This document shows, one piece after another, positions 47,015 to 60,818 of a stretch of DNA of 64,000 bases. Within the stretch, counting starts at the first letter, position 1. The number at the start of each line of letters is the position of its first letter. The notes beneath the pieces were generated by a model that did not search any database, was not told the DNA's origin, and was given only the letters and a program-made list of their open reading frames with translations. Source of the DNA: Lateolabrax maculatus (Eukaryota > Chordata > Actinopteri > Acropomatiformes > Lateolabracidae); NCBI GenBank assembly GCA_031216445.1, contig CM062211.1, positions 1,562,001-1,626,000 of the forward strand. The letters run 5' to 3'. The translations under genes were made by a program, and so were the position numbers.

Positions 47015-47695
47015 TTTGGCGCGCCGCGCGTAAGGTGACCAGCAAGTTCGTTATCATAAAAAGCGAATCTCAAACTCACTGCCTAACTCAAGTTTTATCG
47101 CAGTGCGAGGGGCCATAAGGAGGAACAGCACTGAATTTCCTTTGCTTGTCGTGCACTGCTTTGCGGTAGACTTTACGTTTGTGCTCCTCTCAGCTGCTGT
47201 GGAGCAACAGCTGGACGGACCATAACCGGTGGTAGGGCCTCGGCAACCCAAGGAAGCCAACAGGGCAAGTTAGCAAATCACGAAAACGGAGCAAATGGAA
47301 TGGCGCCCTATGGTTTGTCACAGTAAAATTGAGTCCTGGAAGCTTATGGGTTGGCAATACCACAGTCCAGTGTTGCAGGTCCCGCTAATTCATCTCTGAG
47401 TGCTCGTTGTAGTGTCCAGTTCAGGCGTTTTTCGATGTTTAGTTCAATGAATTGAGTTAAAACAGTGCAAGTCATTGGTTTCCTCGGGTGTTTTTCTCAG
47501 TAGATGTGACAGTGTATGATTGAGGAAGAGAACATTTCTGATGCAGAAGTTTATCCTGTTGTAAGAAAGTGGGTTGTTGTAATTCGGGATGTTAGCTCGT
47601 TGACTCGTAAACATGGCAGACTAAAGTTAACTTGACTGCGACGAGGACGGGATTTCGAAGCCACGCGTGGACTGCACGAGGTGCTGTCTTTCACT

Positions 47696-47768
47696 GGGGA
47701 ATTAGCTCAAATGGTAGAGCGCTCGCTTAGCATGCGAGAGGTAGCGGGATCGACGCCCGCATTCTCCA
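47696..47768 (+). tRNA. tRNA-Ala-AGC: tRNA-Ala(AGC), unit 12
   Basis: Consensus copy. Confidence 0.97.
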
Positions 47769-48904
47769 CAAGACCGTATATTGATGAAGTATTTAGTGAA
47801 AAACAATCAGGTATGCGACATTAAAGGGACGCACAGACAATTACATCCTGCGAATCAACTCGGGCGGTGTTGTTAGTAGTTCCCTGCCTGAAAGGAAGCC
47901 AGTGGTTTGGAAGGTTACTTACAATTGCTCTCTGGTTTACAGGATGTAAAATGTGTCCCACCACTTAAACTCAGTGGTAGTCATTAAACTTCCTCCACGG
48001 TCCAGTTGGGCAGGGCCTGTAGTGCGAGGCTGTGGGTGAAGCTGCTTCTTTGGAGAAACAGCTGCTGGGGGCATTAGGAGCAACAGCACTGGCTTTCCTC
48101 TGCTTGTCCTGCTCTGCTTTGCGCTAGACTATACGTGTGTGCTCCTCTCAGCTGCTGTGGAGCAACAGCTGGACGGACAGTGGCTGTTGGTAGGGCCTCA
48201 GCAGCCACAGGAATCCGACAGGGCGAGTTGATTCCCTGCAATACCAGCCTATCATCCTGCGGTTGTACCACTGCTCCAGTGTGTGGTGTGATTCACCACC
48301 AATAACTGCAGGGAAGTGTCCCTCATAACTATTCCATTGTTTAAAATGAGCTGACGTATACTACGGTAGTCCTGCAGGATCAGGCAGTATCTTGCGAGAG
48401 TGGCCGTCTTTCCTGCTTTCTTTGGATTCCTATGGAGACCACAAAGTCTAACAAAGATTGCCTCAACCAAACGGCAGCAGTCTGAGCACTCATCTTCCGA
48501 CTGTTCACCCCAGGGGTGGATTCAGTCCTGTTGTTGGCCGAGCTCAAGTTAACCAAATCCCCTACCTCCACAAACATTGGCCGTGATTTGCTAATGCCTA
48601 TTTCATGTCCACGTTTCTTGGCATGTGATTGGCTCTGCGCTGTATAAACTGGATGAGGCGAAATGGAATTCCACCACATGATTTGTTACAGTAAAATCGA
48701 TTCCTGGAAGCTTATTGGACGGCAAAAGCACGCTCCTGTGTTGCAGGTCCCGCAATTCCCCTCCGAGCTCTCGCTGTAGTATCCTGTTGAGATGTTTTCG
48801 ATTTTTCAGGTTTTGTCTCAGTTGTTGCGTCAAAGATGGTTGTTGTGATGGAGCGTGGTAGCTTGTTGACATGTAAACATGGAAGACTAAAGGCAAACTG
48901 ACTG

Positions 48905-48986
48905 CGACGAGGATGGGATTCGAACCCACGCGTGCAAAGCACAATGGATTAGCAGTCCATCGCCTTAACCACTCGGCCACCTCGTC
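48905..48986 (-). tRNA. tRNA-Ser-GCT: tRNA-Ser(GCT), unit 12
   Basis: Consensus gene; 3' flank carries C-to-T at 48830, shared only with unit 13. Confidence 0.97.
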
Positions 48987-49667
48987 TTTGGCGCGCCGCG
49001 CGTAAGGTGACCAGCAAGTTCGTTATCATAAAAAGCGAATCTCAAACTCACTGCCTAACTCAAGTTTTATCGCAGTGCGAGGGGCCATAAGGAGGAACAG
49101 CACTGAATTTCCTTTGCTTGTCGTGCACTGCTTTGCGGTAGACTTTACGTTTGTGCTCCTCTCAGCTGCTGTGGAGCAACAGCTGGACGGACCATAACCG
49201 GTGGTAGGGCCTCGGCAACCCAAGGAAGCCAACAGGGCAAGTTAGCAAATCACGAAAACGGAGCAAATGGAATGGCGCCCTATGGTTTGTCACAGTAAAA
49301 TTGAGTCCTGGAAGCTTATGGGTTGGCAATACCACAGTCCAGTGTTGCAGGTCCCGCTAATTCATCTCTGAGTGCTCGTTGTAGTGTCCAGTTCAGGCGT
49401 TTTTCGATGTTTAGTTCAATGAATTGAGTTAAAACAGTGCAAGTCATTGGTTTCCTCGGGTGTTTTTCTCAGTAGATGTGACAGTGTATGATTGAGGAAG
49501 AGAACATTTCTGATGCAGAAGTTTATCCTGTTGTAAGAAAGTGGGTTGTTGTAATTCGGGATGTTAGCTCGTTGACTCGTAAACATGGCAGACTAAAGTT
49601 AACTTGACTGCGACGAGGACGGGATTTCGAAGCCACGCGTGGACTGCACGAGGTGCTGTCTTTCACT

Positions 49668-49740
49668 GGGGAATTAGCTCAAATGGTAGAGCGCTCGCTT
49701 AGCATGCGAGAGGTAGCGGGATCGACGCCCGCATTCTCCA
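49668..49740 (+). tRNA. tRNA-Ala-AGC: tRNA-Ala(AGC), unit 13
   Basis: Consensus copy. Confidence 0.97.
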
Positions 49741-50876
49741 CAAGACCGTATATTGATGAAGTATTTAGTGAAAAACAATCAGGTATGCGACATTAAAGGG
49801 ACGCACAGACAATTACATCCTGCGAATCAACTCGGGCGGTGTTGTTAGTAGTTCCCTGCCTGAAAGGAAGCCAGTGGTTTGGAAGGTTACTTACAATTGC
49901 TCTCTGGTTTACAGGATGTAAAATGTGTCCCACCACTTAAACTCAGTGGTAGTCATTAAACTTCCTCCACGGTCCAGTTGGGCAGGGCCTGTAGTGCGAG
50001 GCTGTGGGTGAAGCTGCTTCTTTGGAGAAACAGCTGCTGGGGGCATTAGGAGCAACAGCACTGGCTTTCCTCTGCTTGTCCTGCTCTGCTTTGCGCTAGA
50101 CTATACGTGTGTGCTCCTCTCAGCTGCTGTGGAGCAACAGCTGGACGGACAGTGGCTGTTGGTAGGGCCTCAGCAGCCACAGGAATCCGACAGGGCGAGT
50201 TGATTCCCTGCAATACCAGCCTATCATCCTGCGGTTGTACCACTGCTCCAGTGTGTGGTGTGATTCACCACCAATAACTGCAGGGAAGTGTCCCTCATAA
50301 CTATTCCATTGTTTAAAATGAGCTGACGTATACTACGGTAGTCCTGCAGGATCAGGCAGTATCTTGCGAGAGTGGCCGTCTTTCCTGCTTTCTTTGGATT
50401 CCTATGGAGACCACAAAGTCTAACAAAGATTGCCTCAACCAAACGGCAGCAGTCTGAGCACTCATCTTCCGACTGTTCACCCCAGGGGTGGATTCAGTCC
50501 TGTTGTTGGCCGAGCTCAAGTTAACCAAATCCCCTACCTCCACAAACATTGGCCGTGATTTGCTAATGCCTATTTCATGTCCACGTTTCTTGGCATGTGA
50601 TTGGCTCTGCGCTGTATAAACTGGATGAGGCGAAATGGAATTCCACCACATGATTTGTTACAGTAAAATCGATTCCTGGAAGCTTATTGGACGGCAAAAG
50701 CACGCTCCTGTGTTGCAGGTCCCGCAATTCCCCTCCGAGCTCTCGCTGTAGTATCCTGTTGAGATGTTTTCGATTTTTCAGGTTTTGTCTCAGTTGTTGC
50801 GTCAAAGATGGTTGTTGTGATGGAGCGTGGTAGCTTGTTGACATGTAAACATGGAAGACTAAAGGCAAACTGACTG

Positions 50877-50958
50877 CGACGAGGATGGGATTCGAACCCA
50901 CGCGTGCAAAGCACAATGGATTAGCAGTCCATCGCCTTAACCACTCGGCCACCTCGTC
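50877..50958 (-). tRNA. tRNA-Ser-GCT: tRNA-Ser(GCT), unit 13
   Basis: Consensus gene; flank change at 50802 shared with unit 12. Confidence 0.97.
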
Positions 50959-51639
50959 TTTGGCGCGCCGCGCGTAAGGTGACCAGCAAGTTCGTTATCA
51001 TAAAAAGCGAATCTCAAACTCACTGCCTAACTCAAGTTTTATCGCAGTGCGAGGGGCCATAAGGAGGAACAGCACTGAATTTCCTTTGCTTGTCGTGCAC
51101 TGCTTTGCGGTAGACTTTACGTTTGTGCTCCTCTCAGCTGCTGTGGAGCAACAGCTGGACGGACCATAACCGGTGGTAGGGCCTCGGCAACCCAAGGAAG
51201 CCAACAGGGCAAGTTAGCAAATCACGAAAACGGAGCAAATGGAATGGCGCCCTATGGTTTGTCACAGTAAAATTGAGTCCTGGAAGCTTATGGGTTGGCA
51301 ATACCACAGTCCAGTGTTGCAGGTCCCGCTAATTCATCTCTGAGTGCTCGTTGTAGTGTCCAGTTCAGGCGTTTTTCGATGTTTAGTTCAATGAATTGAG
51401 TTAAAACAGTGCAAGTCATTGGTTTCCTCGGGTGTTTTTCTCAGTAGATGTGACAGTGTATGATTGAGGAAGAGAACATTTCTGATGCAGAAGTTTATCC
51501 TGTTGTAAGAAAGTGGGTTGTTGTAATTCGGGATGTTAGCTCGTTGACTCGTAAACATGGCAGACTAAAGTTAACTTGACTGCGACGAGGACGGGATTTC
51601 GAAGCCACGCGTGGACTGCACGAGGTGCTGTCTTTCACT

Positions 51640-51712
51640 GGGGAATTAGCTCAAATGGTAGAGCGCTCGCTTAGCATGCGAGAGGTAGCGGGATCGACGC
51701 CCGCATTCTCCA
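51640..51712 (+). tRNA. tRNA-Ala-AGC: tRNA-Ala(AGC), unit 14
   Basis: Consensus copy. Confidence 0.97.
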
Positions 51713-52848
51713 CAAGACCGTATATTGATGAAGTATTTAGTGAAAAACAATCAGGTATGCGACATTAAAGGGACGCACAGACAATTACATCCTGCGAATC
51801 AACTCGGGCGGTGTTGTTAGTAGTTCCCTGCCTGAAAGGAAGCCAGTGGTTTGGAAGGTTACTTACAATTGCTCTCTGGTTTACAGGATGTAAAATGTGT
51901 CCCACCACTTAAACTCAGTGGTAGTCATTAAACTTCCTCCACGGTCCAGTTGGGCAGGGCCTGTAGTGCGAGGCTGTGGGTGAAGCTGCTTCTTTGGAGA
52001 AACAGCTGCTGGGGGCATTAGGAGCAACAGCACTGGCTTTCCTCTGCTTGTCCTGCTCTGCTTTGCGCTAGACTATACGTGTGTGCTCCTCTCAGCTGCT
52101 GTGGAGCAACAGCTGGACGGACAGTGGCTGTTGGTAGGGCCTCAGCAGCCACAGGAATCCGACAGGGCGAGTTGATTCCCTGCAATACCAGCCTATCATC
52201 CTGCGGTTGTACCACTGCTCCAGTGTGTGGTGTGATTCACCACCAATAACTGCAGGGAAGTGTCCCTCATAACTATTCCATTGTTTTAAATGAGCTGACG
52301 TATACTACGGTAGTCCTGCAGGATCAGGCAGTATCTTGCGAGAGTGGCCGTCTTTCCTGCTTTCTTTGGATTCCTATGGAGACCACAAAGTCTAACAAAG
52401 ATTGCCTCAACCAAACGGCAGCAGTCTGAGCACTCATCTTCCGACTGTTCACCCCAGGGGTGGATTCAGTCCTGTTGTTGGCCGAGCTCAAGTTAACCAA
52501 ATCCCCTACCTCCACAAACATTGGCCGTGATTTGCTAATGCCTATTTCATGTCCACGTTTCTTGGCATGTGATTGGCTCTGCGCTGTATAAACTGGATGA
52601 GGCGAAATGGAATTCCACCACATGATTTGTTACAGTAAAATCGATTCCGGGAAGCTTATTGGACGGCAAAAGCACGCTCCTGTGTTGCAGGTCCCGCAAT
52701 TCCCCTCCGAGCTCTCGCTGTAGTATCCTGTTGAGATGTTTTCGATTTTTCAGGTTTTGTCTCAGTTGTTGCGCCAAAGATGGTTGTTGTGATGGAGCGT
52801 GGTAGCTTGTTGACATGTAAACATGGAAGACTAAAGGCAAACTGACTG

Positions 52849-52930
52849 CGACGAGGATGGGATTCGAACCCACGCGTGCAAAGCACAATGGATTAGCAGT
52901 CCATCGCCTTAACCACTCGGCCACCTCGTC
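52849..52930 (-). tRNA. tRNA-Ser-GCT: tRNA-Ser(GCT), unit 14
   Basis: Consensus copy. Confidence 0.97.
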
Positions 52931-53611
52931 TTTGGCGCGCCGCGCGTAAGGTGACCAGCAAGTTCGTTATCATAAAAAGCGAATCTCAAACTCACTGCCT
53001 AACTCAAGTTTTATCGCAGTGCGAGGGGCCATAAGGAGGAACAGCACTGAATTTCCTTTGCTTGTCGTGCACTGCTTTGCGGTAGACTTTACGTTTGTGC
53101 TCCTCTCAGCTGCTGTGGAGCAACAGCTGGACGGACCATAACCGGTGGTAGGGCCTCGGCAACCCAAGGAAGCCAACAGGGCAAGTTAGCAAATCACGAA
53201 AACGGAGCAAATGGAATGGCGCCCTATGGTTTGTCACAGTAAAATTGAGTCCTGGAAGCTTATGGGTTGGCAATACCACAGTCCAGTGTTGCAGGTCCCG
53301 CTAATTCATCTCTGAGTGCTCGTTGTAGTGTCCAGTTCAGGCGTTTTTCGATGTTTAGTTCAATGAATTGAGTTAAAACAGTGCAAGTCATTGGTTTCCT
53401 CGGGTGTTTTTCTCAGTAGATGTGACAGTGTATGATTGAGGAAGAGAACATTTCTGATGCAGAAGTTTATCCTGTTGTAAGAAAGTGGGTTGTTGTAATT
53501 CGGGATGTTAGCTCGTTGACTCGTAAACATGGCAGACTAAAGTTAACTTGACTGCGACGAGGACGGGATTTCGAAGCCACGCGTGGACTGCACGAGGTGC
53601 TGTCTTTCACT

Positions 53612-53684
53612 GGGGAATTAGCTCAAATGGTAGAGCGCTCGCTTAGCATGCGAGAGGTAGCGGGATCGACGCCCGCATTCTCCA
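53612..53684 (+). tRNA. tRNA-Ala-AGC: tRNA-Ala(AGC), unit 15
   Basis: Consensus gene; 3' flank carries the paired changes at 53854 and 53864 that recur only in unit 17. Confidence 0.97.
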
Positions 53685-54820
53685 CAAGACCGTATATTGA
53701 TGAAGTATTTAGTGAAAAACAATCAGGTATGCGACATTAAAGGGACGCACAGACAATTACATCCTGCGAATCAACTCGGGCGGTGTTGTTAGTAGTTCCC
53801 TGCCTGAAAGGAAGCCAGTGGTTTGGAAGGTTACTTACAATTGCTCTCTGGTTGACAGGATGTGAAATGTGTCCCACCACTTAAACTCAGTGGTAGTCAT
53901 TAAACTTCCTCCACGGTCCAGTTGGGCAGGGCCTGTAGTGCGAGGCTGTGGGTGAAGCTGCTTCTTTGGAGAAACAGCTGCTGGGGGCATTAGGAGCAAC
54001 AGCACTGGCTTTCCTCTGCTTGTCCTGCTCTGCTTTGCGCTAGACTATACGTGTGTGCTCCTCTCAGCTGCTGTGGAGCAACAGCTGGACGGACAGTGGC
54101 TGTTGGTAGGGCCTCAGCAGCCACAGGAATCCGACAGGGCGAGTTGATTCCCTGCAATACCAGCCTATCATCCTGCGGTTGTACCACTGCTCCAGTGTGT
54201 GGTGTGATTCACCACCAATAACTGCAGGGAAGTGTCCCTCATAACTATTCCATTGTTTTAAATGAGCTGACGTATACTACGGTAGTCCTGCAGGATCAGG
54301 CAGTATCTTGCGAGAGTGGCCGTCTTTCCTGCTTTCTTTGGATTCCTATGGAGACCACAAAGTCTAACAAAGATTGCCTCAACCAAACGGCAGCAGTCTG
54401 AGCACTCATCTTCCGACTGTTCACCCCAGGGGTGGATTCAGTCCTGTTGTTGGCCGAGCTCAAGTTAACCAAATCCCCTACCTCCACAAACATTGGCCGT
54501 GATTTGCTAATGCCTATTTCATGTCCACGTTTCTTGGCATGTGATTGGCTCTGCGCTGTATAAACTGGATGAGGCGAAATGGAATTCCACCACATGATTT
54601 GTTACAGTAAAATCGATTCCTGGAAGCTTATTGGACGGCAAAAGCACGCTCCTGTGTTGCAGGTCCCGCAATTCCCCTCCGAGCTCTCGCTGTAGTATCC
54701 TGTTGAGATGTTTTCGATTTTTCAGGTTTTGTCTCAGTTGTTGCGCCAAAGATGGTTGTTGTGATGGAGCGTGGTAGCTTGTTGACATGTAAACATGGAA
54801 GACTAAAGGCAAACTGACTG

Positions 54821-54902
54821 CGACGAGGATGGGATTCGAACCCACGCGTGCAAAGCACAATGGATTAGCAGTCCATCGCCTTAACCACTCGGCCACCTCG
54901 TC
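54821..54902 (-). tRNA. tRNA-Ser-GCT: tRNA-Ser(GCT), unit 15
   Basis: Consensus copy. Confidence 0.97.
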
Positions 54903-55583
54903 TTTGGCGCGCCGCGCGTAAGGTGACCAGCAAGTTCGTTATCATAAAAAGCGAATCTCAAACTCACTGCCTAACTCAAGTTTTATCGCAGTGCGAGGGG
55001 CCATAAGGAGGAACAGCACTGAATTTCCTTTGCTTGTCGTGCACTGCTTTGCGGTAGACTTTACGTTTGTGCTCCTCTCAGCTGCTGTGGAGCAACAGCT
55101 GGACGGACCATAACCGGTGGTAGGGCCTCGGCAACCCAAGGAAGCCAACAGGGCAAGTTAGCAAATCACGAAAACGGAGCAAATGGAATGGCGCCCTATG
55201 GTTTGTCACAGTAAAATTGAGTCCTGGAAGCTTATGGGTTGGCAATACCACAGTCCAGTGTTGCAGGTCCCGCTAATTCATCTCTGAGTGCTCGTTGTAG
55301 TGTCCAGTTCAGGCGTTTTTCGATGTTTAGTTCAATGAATTGAGTTAAAACAGTGCAAGTCATTGGTTTCCTCGGGTGTTTTTCTCAGTAGATGTGACAG
55401 TGTATGATTGAGGAAGAGAACATTTCTGATGCAGAAGTTTATCCTGTTGTAAGAAAGTGGGTTGTTGTAATTCGGGATGTTAGCTCGTTGACTCGTAAAC
55501 ATGGCAGACTAAAGTTAACTTGACTGCGACGAGGACGGGATTTCGAAGCCACGCGTGGACTGCACGAGGTGCTGTCTTTCACT

Positions 55584-55656
55584 GGGGAATTAGCTCAAAT
55601 GGTAGAGCGCTCGCTTAGCATGCGAGAGGTAGCGGGATCGACGCCCGCATTCTCCA
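55584..55656 (+). tRNA. tRNA-Ala-AGC: tRNA-Ala(AGC), unit 16
   Basis: Consensus copy. Confidence 0.97.
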
Positions 55657-56792
55657 CAAGACCGTATATTGATGAAGTATTTAGTGAAAAACAATCAGGT
55701 ATGCGACATTAAAGGGACGCACAGACAATTACATCCTGCGAATCAACTCGGGCGGTGTTGTTAGTAGTTCCCTGCCTGAAAGGAAGCCAGTGGTTTGGAA
55801 GGTTACTTACAATTGCTCTCTGGTTTACAGGATGTAAAATGTGTCCCACCACTTAAACTCAGTGGTAGTCATTAAACTTCCTCCACGGTCCAGTTGGGCA
55901 GGGCCTGTAGTGCGAGGCTGTGGGTGAAGCTGCTTCTTTGGAGAAACAGCTGCTGGGGGCATTAGGAGCAACAGCACTGGCTTTCCTCTGCTTGTCCTGC
56001 TCTGCTTTGCGCTAGACTATACGTGTGTGCTCCTCTCAGCTGCTGTGGAGCAACAGCTGGACGGACAGTGGCTGTTGGTAGGGCCTCAGCAGCCACAGGA
56101 ATCCGACAGGGCGAGTTGATTCCCTGCAATACCAGCCTATCATCCTGCGGTTGTACCACTGCTCCAGTGTGTGGTGTGATTCACCACCAATAACTGCAGG
56201 GAAGTGTCCCTCATAACTATTCCATTGTTTTAAATGAGCTGACGTATACTACGGTAGTCCTGCAGGATCAGGCAGTATCTTGCGAGAGTGGCCGTCTTTC
56301 CTGCTTTCTTTGGATTCCTATGGAGACCACAAAGTCTAACAAAGATTGCCTCAACCAAACGGCAGCAGTCTGAGCACTCATCTTCCGACTGTTCACCCCA
56401 GGGGTGGATTCAGTCCTGTTGTTGGCCGAGCTCAAGTTAACCAAATCCCCTACCTCCACAAACATTGGCCGTGATTTGCTAATGCCTATTTCATGTCCAC
56501 GTTTCTTGGCATGTGATTGGCTCTGCGCTGTATAAACTGGATGAGGCGAAATGGAATTCCACCACATGATTTGTTACAGTAAAATCGATTCCGGGAAGCT
56601 TATTGGACGGCAAAAGCACGCTCCTGTGTTGCAGGTCCCGCAATTCCCCTCCGAGCTCTCGCTGTAGTATCCTGTTGAGATGTTTTCGATTTTTCAGGTT
56701 TTGTCTCAGTTGTTGCGCCAAAGATGGTTGTTGTGATGGAGCGTGGTAGCTTGTTGACATGTAAACATGGAAGACTAAAGGCAAACTGACTG

Positions 56793-56874
56793 CGACGAGG
56801 ATGGGATTCGAACCCACGCGTGCAAAGCACAATGGATTAGCAGTCCATCGCCTTAACCACTCGGCCACCTCGTC
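56793..56874 (-). tRNA. tRNA-Ser-GCT: tRNA-Ser(GCT), unit 16
   Basis: Consensus copy. Confidence 0.97.
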
Positions 56875-57555
56875 TTTGGCGCGCCGCGCGTAAGGTGACC
56901 AGCAAGTTCGTTATCATAAAAAGCGAATCTCAAACTCACTGCCTAACTCAAGTTTTATCGCAGTGCGAGGGGCCATAAGGAGGAACAGCACTGAATTTCC
57001 TTTGCTTGTCGTGCACTGCTTTGCGGTAGACTTTACGTTTGTGCTCCTCTCAGCTGCTGTGGAGCAACAGCTGGACGGACCATAACCGGTGGTAGGGCCT
57101 CGGCAACCCAAGGAAGCCAACAGGGCAAGTTAGCAAATCACGAAAACGGAGCAAATGGAATGGCGCCCTATGGTTTGTCACAGTAAAATTGAGTCCTGGA
57201 AGCTTATGGGTTGGCAATACCACAGTCCAGTGTTGCAGGTCCCGCTAATTCATCTCTGAGTGCTCGTTGTAGTGTCCAGTTCAGGCGTTTTTCGATGTTT
57301 AGTTCAATGAATTGAGTTAAAACAGTGCAAGTCATTGGTTTCCTCGGGTGTTTTTCTCAGTAGATGTGACAGTGTATGATTGAGGAAGAGAACATTTCTG
57401 ATGCAGAAGTTTATCCTGTTGTAAGAAAGTGGGTTGTTGTAATTCGGGATGTTAGCTCGTTGACTCGTAAACATGGCAGACTAAAGTTAACTTGACTGCG
57501 ACGAGGACGGGATTTCGAAGCCACGCGTGGACTGCACGAGGTGCTGTCTTTCACT

Positions 57556-57628
57556 GGGGAATTAGCTCAAATGGTAGAGCGCTCGCTTAGCATGCGAGAG
57601 GTAGCGGGATCGACGCCCGCATTCTCCA
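57556..57628 (+). tRNA. tRNA-Ala-AGC: tRNA-Ala(AGC), unit 17
   Basis: Consensus gene; 3' flank carries the paired changes at 57798 and 57808 shared with unit 15. Confidence 0.97.
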
Positions 57629-58764
57629 CAAGACCGTATATTGATGAAGTATTTAGTGAAAAACAATCAGGTATGCGACATTAAAGGGACGCACAGACAA
57701 TTACATCCTGCGAATCAACTCGGGCGGTGTTGTTAGTAGTTCCCTGCCTGAAAGGAAGCCAGTGGTTTGGAAGGTTACTTACAATTGCTCTCTGGTTGAC
57801 AGGATGTGAAATGTGTCCCACCACTTAAACTCAGTGGTAGTCATTAAACTTCCTCCACGGTCCAGTTGGGCAGGGCCTGTAGTGCGAGGCTGTGGGTGAA
57901 GCTGCTTCTTTGGAGAAACAGCTGCTGGGGGCATTAGGAGCAACAGCACTGGCTTTCCTCTGCTTGTCCTGCTCTGCTTTGCGCTAGACTATACGTGTGT
58001 GCTCCTCTCAGCTGCTGTGGAGCAACAGCTGGACGGACAGTGGCTGTTGGTAGGGCCTCAGCAGCCACAGGAATCCGACAGGGCGAGTTGATTCCCTGCA
58101 ATACCAGCCTATCATCCTGCGGTTGTACCACTGCTCCAGTGTGTGGTGTGATTCACCACCAATAACTGCAGGGAAGTGTCCCTCATAACTATTCCATTGT
58201 TTTAAATGAGCTGACGTATACTACGGTAGTCCTGCAGGATCAGGCAGTATCTTGCGAGAGTGGCCGTCTTTCCTGCTTTCTTTGGATTCCTATGGAGACC
58301 ACAAAGTCTAACAAAGATTGCCTCAACCAAACGGCAGCAGTCTGAGCACTCATCTTCCGACTGTTCACCCCAGGGGTGGATTCAGTCCTGTTGTTGGCCG
58401 AGCTCAAGTTAACCAAATCCCCTACCTCCACAAACATTGGCCGTGATTTGCTAATGCCTATTTCATGTCCACGTTTCTTGGCATGTGATTGGCTCTGCGC
58501 TGTATAAACTGGATGAGGCGAAATGGAATTCCACCACATGATTTGTTACAGTAAAATCGATTCCTGGAAGCTTATTGGACGGCAAAAGCACGCTCCTGTG
58601 TTGCAGGTCCCGCAATTCCCCTCCGAGCTCTCGCTGTAGTATCCTGTTGAGATGTTTTCGATTTTTCAGGTTTTGTCTCAGTTGTTGCGCCAAAGATGGT
58701 TGTTGTGATGGAGCGTGGTAGCTTGTTGACATGTAAACATGGAAGACTAAAGGCAAACTGACTG

Positions 58765-58846
58765 CGACGAGGATGGGATTCGAACCCACGCGTGCAAAGC
58801 ACAATGGATTAGCAGTCCATCGCCTTAACCACTCGGCCACCTCGTC
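58765..58846 (-). tRNA. tRNA-Ser-GCT: tRNA-Ser(GCT), unit 17
   Basis: Consensus copy. Confidence 0.97.
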
Positions 58847-59527
58847 TTTGGCGCGCCGCGCGTAAGGTGACCAGCAAGTTCGTTATCATAAAAAGCGAAT
58901 CTCAAACTCACTGCCTAACTCAAGTTTTATCGCAGTGCGAGGGGCCATAAGGAGGAACAGCACTGAATTTCCTTTGCTTGTCGTGCACTGCTTTGCGGTA
59001 GACTTTACGTTTGTGCTCCTCTCAGCTGCTGTGGAGCAACAGCTGGACGGACCATAACCGGTGGTAGGGCCTCGGCAACCCAAGGAAGCCAACAGGGCAA
59101 GTTAGCAAATCACGAAAACGGAGCAAATGGAATGGCGCCCTATGGTTTGTCACAGTAAAATTGAGTCCTGGAAGCTTATGGGTTGGCAATACCACAGTCC
59201 AGTGTTGCAGGTCCCGCTAATTCATCTCTGAGTGCTCGTTGTAGTGTCCAGTTCAGGCGTTTTTCGATGTTTAGTTCAATGAATTGAGTTAAAACAGTGC
59301 AAGTCATTGGTTTCCTCGGGTGTTTTTCTCAGTAGATGTGACAGTGTATGATTGAGGAAGAGAACATTTCTGATGCAGAAGTTTATCCTGTTGTAAGAAA
59401 GTGGGTTGTTGTAATTCGGGATGTTAGCTCGTTGACTCGTAAACATGGCAGACTAAAGTTAACTTGACTGCGACGAGGACGGGATTTCGAAGCCACGCGT
59501 GGACTGCACGAGGTGCTGTCTTTCACT

Positions 59528-59600
59528 GGGGAATTAGCTCAAATGGTAGAGCGCTCGCTTAGCATGCGAGAGGTAGCGGGATCGACGCCCGCATTCTCCA
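59528..59600 (+). tRNA. tRNA-Ala-AGC: tRNA-Ala(AGC), unit 18
   Basis: Consensus copy. Confidence 0.97.
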
Positions 59601-60736
59601 CAAGACCGTATATTGATGAAGTATTTAGTGAAAAACAATCAGGTATGCGACATTAAAGGGACGCACAGACAATTACATCCTGCGAATCAACTCGGGCGGT
59701 GTTGTTAGTAGTTCCCTGCCTGAAAGGAAGCCAGTGGTTTGGAAGGTTACTTACAATTGCTCTCTGGTTTACAGGATGTAAAATGTGTCCCACCACTTAA
59801 ACTCAGTGGTAGTCATTAAACTTCCTCCACGGTCCAGTTGGGCAGGGCCTGTAGTGCGAGGCTGTGGGTGAAGCTGCTTCTTTGGAGAAACAGCTGCTGG
59901 GGGCATTAGGAGCAACAGCACTGGCTTTCCTCTGCTTGTCCTGCTCTGCTTTGCGCTAGACTATACGTGTGTGCTCCTCTCAGCTGCTGTGGAGCAACAG
60001 CTGGACGGACAGTGGCTGTTGGTAGGGCCTCAGCAGCCACAGGAATCCGACAGGGCGAGTTGATTCCCTGCAATACCAGCCTATCATCCTGCGGTTGTAC
60101 CACTGCTCCAGTGTGTGGTGTGATTCACCACCAATAACTGCAGGGAAGTGTCCCTCATAACTATTCCATTGTTTTAAATGAGCTGACGTATACTACGGTA
60201 GTCCTGCAGGATCAGGCAGTATCTTGCGAGAGTGGCCGTCTTTCCTGCTTTCTTTGGATTCCTATGGAGACCACAAAGTCTAACAAAGATTGCCTCAACC
60301 AAACGGCAGCAGTCTGAGCACTCATCTTCCGACTGTTCACCCCAGGGGTGGATTCAGTCCTGTTGTTGGCCGAGCTCAAGTTAACCAAATCCCCTACCTC
60401 CACAAACATTGGCCGTGATTTGCTAATGCCTATTTCATGTCCACGTTTCTTGGCATGTGATTGGCTCTGCGCTGTATAAACTGGATGAGGCGAAATGGAA
60501 TTCCACCACATGATTTGTTACAGTAAAATCGATTCCTGGAAGCTTATTGGACGGCAAAAGCACGCTCCTGTGTTGCAGGTCCCGCAATTCCCCTCCGAGC
60601 TCTCGCTGTAGTATCCTGTTGAGATGTTTTCGATTTTTCAGGTTTTGTCTCAGTTGTTGCGCCAAAGATGGTTGTTGTGATGGAGCGTGGTAGCTTGTTG
60701 ACATGTAAACATGGAAGACTAAAGGCAAACTGACTG

Positions 60737-60818
60737 CGACGAGGATGGGATTCGAACCCACGCGTGCAAAGCACAATGGATTAGCAGTCCATCGCCTTAA
60801 CCACTCGGCCACCTCGTC
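60737..60818 (-). tRNA. tRNA-Ser-GCT: tRNA-Ser(GCT), unit 18
   Basis: Consensus copy. Confidence 0.97.
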
